64,000 nucleotides of DNA from Hyphomicrobium sp. CS1BSMeth3 (GTDB lineage Bacteria > Pseudomonadota > Alphaproteobacteria > Rhizobiales > Hyphomicrobiaceae). Position 1 is the stretch's first letter; every line of letters starts with the position of its first letter. Made by a program: the position numbers and the translations under genes. The notes beneath the pieces are model-generated. The model was not told the DNA's origin, ran no database searches, and worked only from the letters and a program-made list of their open reading frames with translations. Positions 36,379 through 45,282 of the stretch are shown here, piece by piece. The stretch lies in assembly GCF_900117415.1 (NCBI RefSeq), contig NZ_FPEI01000006.1:62001-126000 (forward strand), read 5' to 3'.

Positions 36379-38630
36379 TGTGGCGTCGACTATGGAGCCG
36401 ATCGGTCCGGCCACCGAGAGCCGAGAGACAGATGGTCGCGAACGCCTTGCGCGACCGTCTGGCGGTGTTTCTGGCGCTCGCCACCATCGTCGGCCTGGGC
36501 GCCGCCTTTATTCTTGCGAAGGATACGAAGTTCCTGATGCCGGGCCCGCTGGCGAGTGCTCACGGCGCAATCAAGAACTGCAGTAGCTGCCACACCAAGA
36601 GCGGCAGCGGCAATCTGACCTGGATGCACGGCCTCGCTCCTGGTGATCGCCTTGCAGACAGCAAAGCCTGCCTCACGTGCCACCAGATGCCCAATACGGC
36701 CTTCAACGCGCATGGTGTCTCGGGAGACATCCTGAAACAGAGCACCGAGAGACTAGCCAAGATCGCCGCAACGACGCCCGCGCCGCTGTCGGCCCGTGTA
36801 CAGGGCGCCGCCTTCCCGACGCATGGCGCAGGAGAACGTGGTCTGAGCTGCGCGACCTGTCATCAGGAGCACAAGGGCGCAAACTTCAACCTGAGCGAAG
36901 TCTCCAATGAACGATGCCGTTCCTGCCACGTCGTGAAGTTCGACAGCTTCGACGGCGATCATCCGAAGTTCGAGCGCTATCCATTCAAGAAGCGCACTCA
37001 GATCGTCTATGATCACGAGGGGCACGTCGGGAAGCATTTCCCGGAAATATCCAAGAAGGATGCGACGAAGCGCATTCCCGACACTTGCTCGACGTGTCAC
37101 AACAGCCGCGCCGACAAGCGCATCATGACCGTAGCGCCGTTCGAGCAGACATGTAGCGGCTGCCATCTCGACCAGATCACCGGCAAGGACCGGGCCAGTG
37201 GCCCGAAGGGCGTCGCATTCTTGTCCCTGCCGGGACTCGACCTGCAGACGTTGAAGAAGAAGAACGCCTCGATCGGCGAGTGGCCCGAGGCGTCCGAAGC
37301 CGACCTCACGCCGTTCATGAAGGTGATGATCAGCCGGACCGAACGCGGGCGCGCGCTGATCAAGACCGTGGACAGTCTAAATCTGATGGAGCTAGCCAAG
37401 GCAAGCGACAGCCAGATCAGAGCCGTGACAAACCTGGTCTGGGAGATCAAGGGTGTGTTCTATGCGCTGATCACGGGAAGGGCTTCCGACGTCCTCGGCG
37501 ATCTCGGCATCGGTGGCGGAGCGAAGCTGAGCGCGAGCCTTATCGCTGATCTGACAGCACACCTGCCGCGCGATGTGGTTGTCAGTGCCCAGCAGCAGTG
37601 GCTGCCCAATCTCGGCACGGAAATGGCCAATCACAAAGAAGCGAAGGCGCCGAAGCAAGGCGGCTGGATCACAACGACCAAGGAATCGACAGCGACTGTC
37701 GACAGCGACACGGCCACCATACCCGAGCCCGCGCGGTTCGCTCAGGCAGAGCGGCAGGCGCGATCCAGGAGTGCGGCGGGCCCAGCCGTCGCCAAACCCG
37801 ATGGCGGCAACGAAACACCTTCCGCCAGCGAACCGCCCCATCCAAAGGCGGGAGACCAGACCGACGATCTGCTCCATCCGACGGAGGAAGAGCTTCGCGC
37901 CATGGCAGCGCCTGTGAGAGATGCTCTGAAAGCCGGCCAGCCCAAGGGAGCCCCTGCGAATGCTCCCTCCAAGGCGGTCTCCGATCCGCCGGCCGGCGCG
38001 TCGGCGGTCTCGGATGCCACGCAGGCCACGCCTGCAACGAAGGTCGCGCCCGTGATCGGCATCGAAAGCAAGGTGGACCCGGAGAGCTGGGCCGAGTATG
38101 GCGGCTGGTACAGGCAGGACTACGCGATCTTTTATCGTCCGGCGGGGCACAAGGACAAATTCATCTATTCCTGGCTCTTTCTGACCGGTCCCCAAGCACC
38201 GAAGGGGGCAAAGAGTCCCGCAGCGGCGGTTTTCAATGCCCTATCGGGCAAGGAGGCCCAGGGCTCATGCACGAAATGCCACAGCGTCGACGATATCCGG
38301 TCCAAGGGGCGGCTCGTCAATTTCTCCCGACCTTCTGTCGAGAACAAGAAGGCACGCTTCACGCGGTTCATTCACGAGCCGCATTTCGGCGTCGTGGGAG
38401 AGCAGGGTTGTCTGACCTGCCATAGCCTCGAGAAGGGCCGCTCCTATCTGAAGAGCTATGAGCAGGGTAATCCGCACAGCTTCGCGTCCAATTTCGGTGC
38501 GGTGAAGAAGGAGACCTGCCAGACCTGTCACGCCAGCGGCGCGGCGCGCCAAGACTGCGTGACGTGCCACAAATATCATGTGAATGGCGTCACCACGCCG
38601 ACCACGAACACGAAGCTGCCAACGGAATAG
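36378..38630 (+). CDS. Membrane-anchored decahaem c-type cytochrome, 6+4 architecture
   Basis: 750 residues starting at the ATG that overlaps the previous stop (TGATG). An N-terminal anchor helix (~28-47, LAVFLALATIVGLGAAFILA) is followed by six CXXCH sites at residues 68, 98, 158, 180, 237 and 259. About 370 haem-free residues follow, including a Pro/Ala/Ser-rich low-complexity linker at ~460-590. Four more sites lie at 631, 678, 714 and 727. The first block resembles tetrahaem/heptahaem class III-like repeats (CATCHQEHKG; CRSCH), the last a NapC/NirT-unlike tail. Ten haems equals the number in MtrA/PioA, but order and spacing differ. Anchored periplasmic wire, probably taking electrons from the cytochrome b partner; direction of flow is unknown. 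Confidence 0.85.
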   Translation: MWRRLWSRSVRPPRAERQMVANALRDRLAVFLALATIVGLGAAFILAKDTKFLMPGPLASAHGAIKNCSSCHTKSGSGNLTWMHGLAPGDRLADSKACLTCHQMPNTAFNAHGVSGDILKQSTERLAKIAATTPAPLSARVQGAAFPTHGAGERGLSCATCHQEHKGANFNLSEVSNERCRSCHVVKFDSFDGDHPKFERYPFKKRTQIVYDHEGHVGKHFPEISKKDATKRIPDTCSTCHNSRADKRIMTVAPFEQTCSGCHLDQITGKDRASGPKGVAFLSLPGLDLQTLKKKNASIGEWPEASEADLTPFMKVMISRTERGRALIKTVDSLNLMELAKASDSQIRAVTNLVWEIKGVFYALITGRASDVLGDLGIGGGAKLSASLIADLTAHLPRDVVVSAQQQWLPNLGTEMANHKEAKAPKQGGWITTTKESTATVDSDTATIPEPARFAQAERQARSRSAAGPAVAKPDGGNETPSASEPPHPKAGDQTDDLLHPTEEELRAMAAPVRDALKAGQPKGAPANAPSKAVSDPPAGASAVSDATQATPATKVAPVIGIESKVDPESWAEYGGWYRQDYAIFYRPAGHKDKFIYSWLFLTGPQAPKGAKSPAAAVFNALSGKEAQGSCTKCHSVDDIRSKGRLVNFSRPSVENKKARFTRFIHEPHFGVVGEQGCLTCHSLEKGRSYLKSYEQGNPHSFASNFGAVKKETCQTCHASGAARQDCVTCHKYHVNGVTTPTTNTKLPTE

Positions 38631-38816
38631 CGCTTCGTCCAAAGCGCGCAATCATCCAAAGCAGCTCGAAACGTTCGCGCGCTCGTCGACAAAACGGCAG
38701 CGCGCATTTCGTCCGGCAGCGAGGGCGCGTGAACCTGGCGGGTGCATGGATAAGGGTTTCCGAGTGGAGGCCTTTAGGGATAGTCTTCCCAAAAAGACTG
38801 CTCACAGGAGGAACGC

Positions 38817-40424
38817 ATGAGGCATCATCGGACGGCAAAATCGCGCTGGCTCGCTGCCGTACTCGGCGGGTTAATGGCTATGGGTGCGGGCACCGCAGCA
38901 GCGCAGAAACAAGGCGGCACGCTGCGGATCTACAATACCACTCAGCCGCCAAGTGCCTCGATCCACGAGGAATCGACCATCGCCACGAATATGCCGTTCA
39001 TGGCGGTCTTCAACAACCTCGTGCGCTTCGATCCCATGAAGCCGCTGAACAGCTTCGACACGATCGTACCCGAGCTGGCAACGAGCTGGGCATGGGACGA
39101 GACGGGGACGAAGCTCACTTTCAAGCTCCGCAGCGGCGTCACTTTCCACGACGGAAAGCCGTTTACGGCGAACGACGTGCGCTGCACCTACCATCGGGCA
39201 AGCGGACTCGATCCCGAGAGCGCCTTTCGGCGCAGCCCGCGCAAAATCTGGTACGAGAACTTGAAAGAGGTCGTGGTCGAGGACGACCTGACGGCGACCT
39301 TTCAGTTGACGAAGAAGCAGCCCTCGTTTGTGGCCCTGCTCGCATCGGGTCTGGCGCCAGTCTATCCATGTCACGTCTCGGCGCGCGACATGCGCACAAA
39401 GCCGGTCGGCACCGGGCCGTTCAAATTCGTCGAGTTCAAGAGCAACGAGTCGATCAAGCTCGCGAAAAATCCAACTTACTGGGACCAGGGCAAGCCGTAC
39501 CTCGACGGGATCGAATGGAAGATCGTCAATAGCCGGTCGACGCGAATTCTGGCCTTTGTCGCCGGCGAATTCGATATGACGTTCGTTGCCGATGTCACGG
39601 TGCCGCTGATGAGGGACGTTACCACGCAGAAGCCGGATGCCGTGTGCAAGCTGGCGCCGACGAATGTGCCGATCAACCTTCTGGTCAATGTCGAGCAGCC
39701 GCCGTTCGACAAGCCGGAAATCCGGCGCGCGATGGCGCTTGCGCTCGATCGTCAAGCGTACATCGATATCATTTCCGGCGGTAAGTCCTCCATTGCGACC
39801 AATATGATGCCTGGCCCCGAGGGGCAGTGGGGCATGCCGGTGGAGATGCGCTCGAAATTGCTGGGCTATGGCGACGTCGCTCAGCAACAAGCCGAGGCGC
39901 GCAAGATCATGGAGAGCCTGGGCTACGGTCCGAACAACCGTCTGCCGGTGAAGGTAGCGACGCGCGATTTCGCCACCTACAAGGATCCCGCCGTCATCCT
40001 CGTCGACCAGCTCAACAAGATTTACTTCGATGCCTCGATGGAGCTGGTCGAGTCCTCCATCTGGCACAGCCGCCTGACCAAGAAGAACTATGCTGTCGGC
40101 ATGAACACGTCCGGTGTTGGCATCGACGATCCGGACGCCGTGCTGAAGGGCGCGTACTCCTGCAAGTCCGAGGCGAACTACACGGGCTATTGCACGCCTC
40201 ACGTCGAGAAGCTGCTCGACGAGCAGTCGCAGGAAGCCGACGTCGAGAAGCGCAAGAAGATCGTCTGGGAGATTGAGCGCATTCTGACGGAAGAAGTGGC
40301 GCGGCCGATCCTCTATCACAACCGCTCCGGGACCTGCTGGCAGCCTCACGTCAAAGGCTTCGTGCTGGGTGAGAACAGCATTTACAACAACTGGCGCTTC
40401 GATCAGGTTTGGTTCGAAAAGTGA
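38817..40424 (+). CDS. Orphan peptide-type ABC substrate-binding protein (family 5)
   Basis: 535 residues, AGGAGG before the ATG, signal peptide 1-29 (cleavage after AAA). Family 5 marks are GVTFHDGKPFTANDVRCTYHRA, GTGPFKFVEFKSNESIKL and IRRAMALALDRQAYIDI. It is only distantly related to the three family 5 proteins in the first 20 kb. No permease or ATPase gene accompanies it. It may serve a transporter encoded elsewhere. It lies 186 bp after the decahaem cytochrome and probably is a separate unit, ended by the hairpin at 40431-40460. Confidence 0.88.
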   Translation: MRHHRTAKSRWLAAVLGGLMAMGAGTAAAQKQGGTLRIYNTTQPPSASIHEESTIATNMPFMAVFNNLVRFDPMKPLNSFDTIVPELATSWAWDETGTKLTFKLRSGVTFHDGKPFTANDVRCTYHRASGLDPESAFRRSPRKIWYENLKEVVVEDDLTATFQLTKKQPSFVALLASGLAPVYPCHVSARDMRTKPVGTGPFKFVEFKSNESIKLAKNPTYWDQGKPYLDGIEWKIVNSRSTRILAFVAGEFDMTFVADVTVPLMRDVTTQKPDAVCKLAPTNVPINLLVNVEQPPFDKPEIRRAMALALDRQAYIDIISGGKSSIATNMMPGPEGQWGMPVEMRSKLLGYGDVAQQQAEARKIMESLGYGPNNRLPVKVATRDFATYKDPAVILVDQLNKIYFDASMELVESSIWHSRLTKKNYAVGMNTSGVGIDDPDAVLKGAYSCKSEANYTGYCTPHVEKLLDEQSQEADVEKRKKIVWEIERILTEEVARPILYHNRSGTCWQPHVKGFVLGENSIYNNWRFDQVWFEK

Positions 40425-40434
40425 GCGTGGCCGA

Positions 40435-40458
40435 AGGGGCGCGAGTAGTGGCGCCCCT
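40435..40458 (+). terminator. Hairpin after the orphan binding-protein gene
   Basis: AGGGGCGC (40435-40442) pairs with GCGCCCCT (40451-40458) around GAGTAGTG; outer bases CCGA/TCGG extend the stem with a bulge. It begins just after the stop at 40424. No U-run is visible. Confidence 0.5.
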
Positions 40459-40560
40459 CGGCCGGCCGGCGATGCAAATTCTAGGCAAGAGCCGAGGCGC
40501 GCTTGACATCGCCTAACTCTGGTCGTGAGATCGGTCGTCGATAGCGCGGAGCGGTAGCTG

Positions 40561-40886
40561 GAGCGCTCGCGGCTGGAAGGGCGCAGGGACCAAGAGCTGT
40601 GCTCGGGTCTCGTACGTGCGCATGTGTTGCGTCATGCCCTGAAAGAGCCCGTCTGTGGGCTCGCCATGATCGAAGAGCAACGTCCGCATCGCTGCGAGCT
40701 TAGTGTCGGCACATCGCGCCCGATCCTGCGTGCTCTCGAACAGAAGGGCCTCGTGTCGCCAGCGCAAGAGAACGTCGACGGCAAAATACGTCGTGTCGAT
40801 CGCGAAAGAGCTCCGGGTCGGCCGCGCTTACTGCGGCCAAGACCAAAGTGCGGGAGCTCTTCAGCGAGCTCTTCGAAGAGGAGTAG
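40561..40886 (+). pseudogene. Decayed PadR-family regulator gene
   Basis: The frame from ~40561 reads as a PadR winged helix (DQELCSGLVRAHVLRHALK ... ILRALEQKGLVSPAQENVDG), then continues in another frame from ~40803 (SAALTAAKTKVRELFSELFE, stop at 40884). PadR proteins end exactly this way after KIRRVYRATPAGR, so one indel near 40800-40815 has split the gene. There is also no credible start codon: a TAG precedes the region at 40555 and no ATG fits. Intact relatives repress multidrug or detoxification genes. It lies directly upstream of the broken multicopper oxidase gene. Confidence 0.7.
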
Positions 40887-40891
40887 CGATA

Positions 40892-42330
40892 ATGGATCGG
40901 CGAACTCTGTTGAAGGCAATGGGCGCCAGCGCTTGCGTCGGAATGATGCCGCCGAGGCTTTCTGCTGCTGGGTCTCGTGTTGTCGCGGATCTTACGCTGA
41001 AGATCGGCACCGGGTTGGTCGAGCTGGCACCGGACCATATCGTGTCGACAATCCTCTACAACGGACAGTTTCCAGGACCGCTCCTGCGCATGAAGGAGGG
41101 GGAGCGCGTAACCGTCGACATCCACAACGACACCGACACCCCTGAACTCGTGCATTGGCACGGGTTGATGATCCCGAGCGATGTCGATGGCGTCGCCGAA
41201 GAAGGAACACCCTATGTCGCGCCGCATAGCGTGCGCCGCGTCTCGTTCGTGCCAAAGCCGTCAGGCTTCCGCTTCTATCACACCCACGTCGCAGCCGGCG
41301 ACGATCTCGATCGAGGCACATATTCAGGACAAGTCGGCCCACTCTACGTCGAGCCCTCGAGCAATCCCGGCGCCTATGACCGCGAGGTTGTTCTGGTCCT
41401 GAAGGAGTTCCAGCCATCTTTCAGTCGTGGTGGCGATATGGCCATGGACGCACTCGCGAGGGAGGCGCTGAATGATCTCAGGGAGATCGCCGAAAAGGAT
41501 GAGAAGCAGTTCAGTGGGCCTAAAGGTTACGAGGTTGGCTACGAGCTTTTCGGTATCAACGGCAAGATGCTGGGGCACGGCGATCCGATCCGCGTGAAGC
41601 AGGCGAGCGTGTCCTCTTCCATGTGCTTAATGCGAGCGCCGGTGAAATCCGCAGTCTTGCTCTCCCGGGCCATGCATTCAAGATCATCGCGCTCGACGGC
41701 AATCCCGTGCCGACGCAGGCTGAAGTGCCTTTGCTCTGGCTCGGCACAGCCGAACGCATCTCGGCAATTGTCGAGATGAACTATCCGGGCGTCTGGGTGA
41801 TGGGTGATCTGGCGGATGATGATCGCAAGCGCGGTATGGGGATCGTAGTAGAATACGCGGGCGCGACCGGTGAGCCACGGTGGATCAAGCCTGAGGCTTA
41901 TCAGTGGGACTACGTCATTTTTGGAAAAGATGACGGACAGATCGGCGAGCCGGATGAGGTTCTGGAGTTCACGATCCAAAAGCAAAACGGCGCGATCAAC
42001 GGCTTCAACCGCTGGCTTTTGAACGGCCAGGCGTTCTCAATGAAGACGATGGAGCCCAGCTTCATGTTGAGTGAGGGGCGGCGCTATCGGCTCAAATTCC
42101 GCAATGCCAGCGACGACATCCACCCCCTCCATTTGCACCGGCACAGCTTTGAATTAGTGCGCGTCGGTGGGAAGCGGACGTCCGGCGTCATGAAGGACGT
42201 CGTGATGGTTGGCGGCTTCCAGGAAGTCGAATTCGACGTCGTTGCCGACAATCCTGGGCCGACGCTCTTCCATTGCCATCAGCAACTGCACATGGACTTC
42301 GGCTTCATGGCGATGTTCCACTATGCGTGA
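40892..42330 (+). pseudogene. Multicopper oxidase gene with one-base frameshift
   Basis: The ATG at 40892 (AGAGGAG upstream) starts a twin-arginine type signal (DRRTLLKAMGASACVGMM), then cupredoxin domain 1 with copper motifs HWHGL and YHTH. Near 41602 the frame is lost: one G is missing after the codons for VKQ, where GERVLFHVLNASAG would follow. The other frame continues to 42330 with HPLHLHRHSFEL and HCHQQLHMDFGFM, so all four copper-binding His clusters are encoded across both frames. Restored length would be ~479 residues. The axial position of the type 1 copper is Phe, as in high-potential laccases. A true mutation or a read error at a GG run are both possible. Confidence 0.82.
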
Positions 42331-42425
42331 ACGATCCGCGTGACGCCCACCTTGGCTCGGCTCCACACCCGCCCTGCACTGGGCATCTCCGGCAGTCGGC
42401 CATCGAACGACTCGCTAGGAGCCAC

Positions 42426-43088
42426 CTATATTCGATTTGTCTTTCGAATGCCCTTGATCATCGCAGACATACCCGCCTCGACGATCTTCCTCAGCTCGAG
42501 ATCAAACCGGACGGTTCGGCCAGTTGCTGCAGCTTGAGCGGCGCCCTCCCAAAGGGCCCACAACGCGACTGCTGTCGCCCAGGGATTCAGGGAACGGAGT
42601 TCGCCGGCCGCAGTGCCGCGGGCAATCGTCGCCTCGATGGAGCGCAACGCGACCACGATAAGCCGCTCGATCTCGCGTGCGACGTCCTCGGCGAGCCGCT
42701 CGGCGCGGCCGGGGTAATAGTAGAAGGACAGGCGCGAGAAGTACTCGGTGTGGCTCTGAAAGAAATCAGCGTACTTCCACGCTTTCGCCATCAGCACCTG
42801 CGGCGCGGAAAGCGCCTCATCCTCAGCGCCGACGATGTCGTCTATGAGCAACTGCAGGTCCGACACGAGCAGGTCGTGGTAGATGTCCGATTTTGTCTTG
42901 AAATAGAGATAGAGCGTGGCCTTCGAAATGTCGGCAGCACGCGCAAGGCGCTCCATCGTGACGTCTTTGTACTCTTCCGTCAGGAACACGCTCTTGGCCG
43001 CGCTGACGATCTCGGCCTTCCGCTTCCTGATCCTGCGAGCTTTCCTTTCTTCCTTGAGAAGACTTGTTGTTGTCTTCGGCGCGACCAT
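42426..43088 (-). CDS. TetR-family transcriptional regulator
   Basis: 220 residues from the ATG at 43088. A basic N-terminal tail (KEERKARRIRKRKAEIV) leads into the TetR helix-turn-helix (VTMERLARAADISKATLYLYFKTKSDIYHDLL), then an all-helical ligand domain. It is the last gene after the Liv-type importer read on the same strand, seven bases behind livF, so it is probably co-transcribed and controls that importer. The ligand is unknown. Confidence 0.88.
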   Translation of the reverse strand: MVAPKTTTSLLKEERKARRIRKRKAEIVSAAKSVFLTEEYKDVTMERLARAADISKATLYLYFKTKSDIYHDLLVSDLQLLIDDIVGAEDEALSAPQVLMAKAWKYADFFQSHTEYFSRLSFYYYPGRAERLAEDVAREIERLIVVALRSIEATIARGTAAGELRSLNPWATAVALWALWEGAAQAAATGRTVRFDLELRKIVEAGMSAMIKGIRKTNRI

Positions 43089-43095
43089 CGCTCGT

Positions 43096-43800
43096 TCATA
43101 TTCCCATATAGGCTCGCCGCAGATCGGCATCTGCGAGCAGCAAAGTGCCGGTATTTTGCATGACGATGCGCCCCCGCTCCAAGACATAGCCGCGGTCCGC
43201 TAGCTTTAGAGCCTTCCCCACCTGTTGCTCAACAAGAATGAGCGTAGTCCCGCGCCGCCGAATTTGATCAGCAATTTGAAGCACTTCAGAGGCAAGCATC
43301 GGGGCGAGGCCGAGGGTTGGCTCGTCGAGCATGAGGAGATTCGGCTTACTCATCAATCCACGCCCAATGGCGCACATCTGCTGCTCACCGCCGGAGAGCG
43401 TATTCGCGAGCTGGGTCCTGCGCTCCGCCAGGCGCGGCAGCATCCCATAGATTTCCTCGATGAGCTGGAGCCGCGCCGATCTTGCGTGCTCCGGGTAGGC
43501 GCCCATCCAGAGGTTTTCTTCGACGGTCAGAAAGGGAAACAGTCGTCGCCCTTCAGGGACGTGAACGATGCCTCGCCCGACGATTTCATAGGCCTCTTTG
43601 CCCAGAAGCTCCTCGCCTTGAAAGGAGATGCTTCCGGTCGCGTTGCGCAGGAGCCCGGATATGGCCGCGAGGAGCGTGCTCTTTCCTGCTCCGTTGGCGC
43701 CGACAACCGCGACGATCTCGCCGGGGTGCACCTCGATGGAGACATCCTCGAGAGCCAGTACGCCATCGTAGCGGACGGAGAGGTCAGTGATCTTGAGCAC
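43096..43800 (-). CDS. Branched-chain-amino-acid-type ABC transporter ATPase, LivF-like
   Basis: 234-residue ATPase with Walker A GANGAGKST, Q-loop region HVPEGRRLFPFLTVEENL, signature LSGGEQQMCAIGRGL and Walker B LLMLDEPTLGLAP, then the H-loop-like EQQVGKAL. In this family the usual H-loop His is Gln. It overlaps livG by 17 bases on the minus strand (start codon inside the upstream gene end). It energises uptake of an amino-acid, amide or aromatic acid solute. Confidence 0.92.
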   Translation of the reverse strand: MLKITDLSVRYDGVLALEDVSIEVHPGEIVAVVGANGAGKSTLLAAISGLLRNATGSISFQGEELLGKEAYEIVGRGIVHVPEGRRLFPFLTVEENLWMGAYPEHARSARLQLIEEIYGMLPRLAERRTQLANTLSGGEQQMCAIGRGLMSKPNLLMLDEPTLGLAPMLASEVLQIADQIRRRGTTLILVEQQVGKALKLADRGYVLERGRIVMQNTGTLLLADADLRRAYMGI

Positions 43801-44533
43801 TGTCGTAGTCCTCGCCGAGATAGGCTGAAATAACTGCGGAATCCTTGCTAACCTGCTCGGCGGTGCCTTCGGCGATCTTCGCCCCGTGATTGAGCACGAC
43901 GACGCGATCGGACACCGTCATGACCGCGTGCATGTTGTGCTCGATGAGCACGACGGCCGCACCGTCGGTTCTGAGCTGCCGCAGGAGCCCCATCATCTCG
44001 TTGACCTCAGTCGGGATCAGTCCGCCCATGATCTCATCGAGCAGCATGACCTTCGGACGCGTGGCCAGCGCCTTGGCAACCTCCAGGCGCTTCCGGATGC
44101 CGATCGGCAGGCCGCGGGCAATCTCCTGTGCGCGGTCGGCAAGCCCTACGCGTTCCAGTACTTCGGCGGCGTCTCGCCGCGCCTGCGCACGGGACGTCGT
44201 GCGCAGCATGGCGCCGATGGCCACGTTCTCGAGGACAGTGATGTTGCCGAAGGGGCGGACGATCTGAAATGTCCGAACCAGCCCGGCTTCGCACCGTGCC
44301 TCGGGAGACCAGCTATCGATCGGTTCGCCGCCGAGCCGGACTTTGCCCGCATCGTGGCGAATGAAACCGCTGAGCAAACCAAATACCGTCGTCTTGCCCG
44401 CGCCATTGGGTCCAATAAGGCCGAGGATCTCTCCTGCGGAAACGGAGAACGAGACATCGCGGACAGCGTGCAGTCCGCCGAACTTCTTGTTCAGCCCCTC
44501 GGTAGACAGCATCGTCATCTGGCGTGCGTCCAT
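43784..44533 (-). CDS. Branched-chain-amino-acid-type ABC transporter ATPase, LivG-like
   Basis: 249-residue ATPase. Walker A is GPNGAGKTT. The signature loop is LPIGIRKRLEVAKAL instead of LSGGQ, and Walker B reads VMLLDEIMGGLIPTEV instead of DEPxxG. Such drift is known among LivG-type proteins, but losing both forms is at the far end. The start is uncertain among ATGs at 44533, 44518 and 44512; none has a good RBS. It follows the flavin reductase gene by 33 bp. Confidence 0.88.
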   Translation of the reverse strand: MDARQMTMLSTEGLNKKFGGLHAVRDVSFSVSAGEILGLIGPNGAGKTTVFGLLSGFIRHDAGKVRLGGEPIDSWSPEARCEAGLVRTFQIVRPFGNITVLENVAIGAMLRTTSRAQARRDAAEVLERVGLADRAQEIARGLPIGIRKRLEVAKALATRPKVMLLDEIMGGLIPTEVNEMMGLLRQLRTDGAAVVLIEHNMHAVMTVSDRVVVLNHGAKIAEGTAEQVSKDSAVISAYLGEDYDSAQDH

Positions 44534-44566
44534 TCACATGAATTCAGCGGTGGAAAGGGCGCACAA

Positions 44567-45280
44567 TCAGCTCTCATGGTCGACGTCCTTGGGCCCGTAG
44601 AAGGGCGGCATATCGCTTACGCTCGCAGCGCCACGCCAACGTCCAGGCACGAAGGGCGGTAATTTACGGGGACCGTCCTTAGTCTGAAGCTGTTCCCAGC
44701 CGACGCGCGGCAGTCGATAGAAGCCAGTGCCTTCGGCGTAGCGGTTACCGGAGTAGCGCCCGACCGGGCGGAGCAGATCGGGCTCGACGCGGCCATTGCG
44801 CATGACGGCCGGATCCACGCTCACGGACACGATGTCGCCGAGCACCATCGTATCCTCGCCGATCTCGACAAGCTGGCGCAGGCGACATTCGATGCGCGCG
44901 CGCGCCTCGGCAATGTGCGGTGCGCGCACCTTTTGCGCAGGGGCCATCGTGAGCCCCGCCCACTCAAACTCATTTTCCTCGGGCGGAAAGGGAATTGCCG
45001 TGAAGTTCATGGCCTGCACGTGATCGTATGAGACGACATGGCATACGAACTCGCCCGTAGCGCGGATATTCCGCAGCGTATCGGAATGGGAGCCGGTGTC
45101 GGTGATGTGCAGAACCGGCGGCTTGTGTGAGCACACGCTGAAATAACCAAAGGGCGCAATGTTCGGCACGCCGCTCGCATCGATGGTTGCGACCCAGCCA
45201 ATGGGGCGCGGCGCCACGAGCGACGTCATGAGGTGATACGTATCCTCCGGAGCCATGGAGGGAATGTCGAAGACCTGCAT
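44567..45280 (-). CDS. Flavin reductase family protein
   Basis: 237 residues of the FMN-binding split-barrel flavin reductase family (DIM6/NTAB-like). Visible marks: YHLMTSLVAPRPIGWVATID, GVPNIAPFGYFSVCSHKPP and FVCHVVSYDHVQAMNFTAIPFP. It could make reduced flavin for an LLM or other two-component monooxygenase, or bind a flavin as its own cofactor. It is inserted between livM (2 bp upstream) and livG (33 bp downstream) in one transcription unit, which links uptake by this importer to oxidation. The closest two-component partner genes in the window are the three LLM enzymes in the first 21 kb. Confidence 0.85.
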   Translation of the reverse strand: MQVFDIPSMAPEDTYHLMTSLVAPRPIGWVATIDASGVPNIAPFGYFSVCSHKPPVLHITDTGSHSDTLRNIRATGEFVCHVVSYDHVQAMNFTAIPFPPEENEFEWAGLTMAPAQKVRAPHIAEARARIECRLRQLVEIGEDTMVLGDIVSVSVDPAVMRNGRVEPDLLRPVGRYSGNRYAEGTGFYRLPRVGWEQLQTKDGPRKLPPFVPGRWRGAASVSDMPPFYGPKDVDHES

Positions 45281-45282
45281 GG

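Noticed and set aside
38871-40349. 492-codon minus-strand open frame opposite the orphan binding protein
   Set aside because: The plus strand is an obvious family 5 binding protein with RBS and signal; the other frame is an Arg/Asp-rich mirror.
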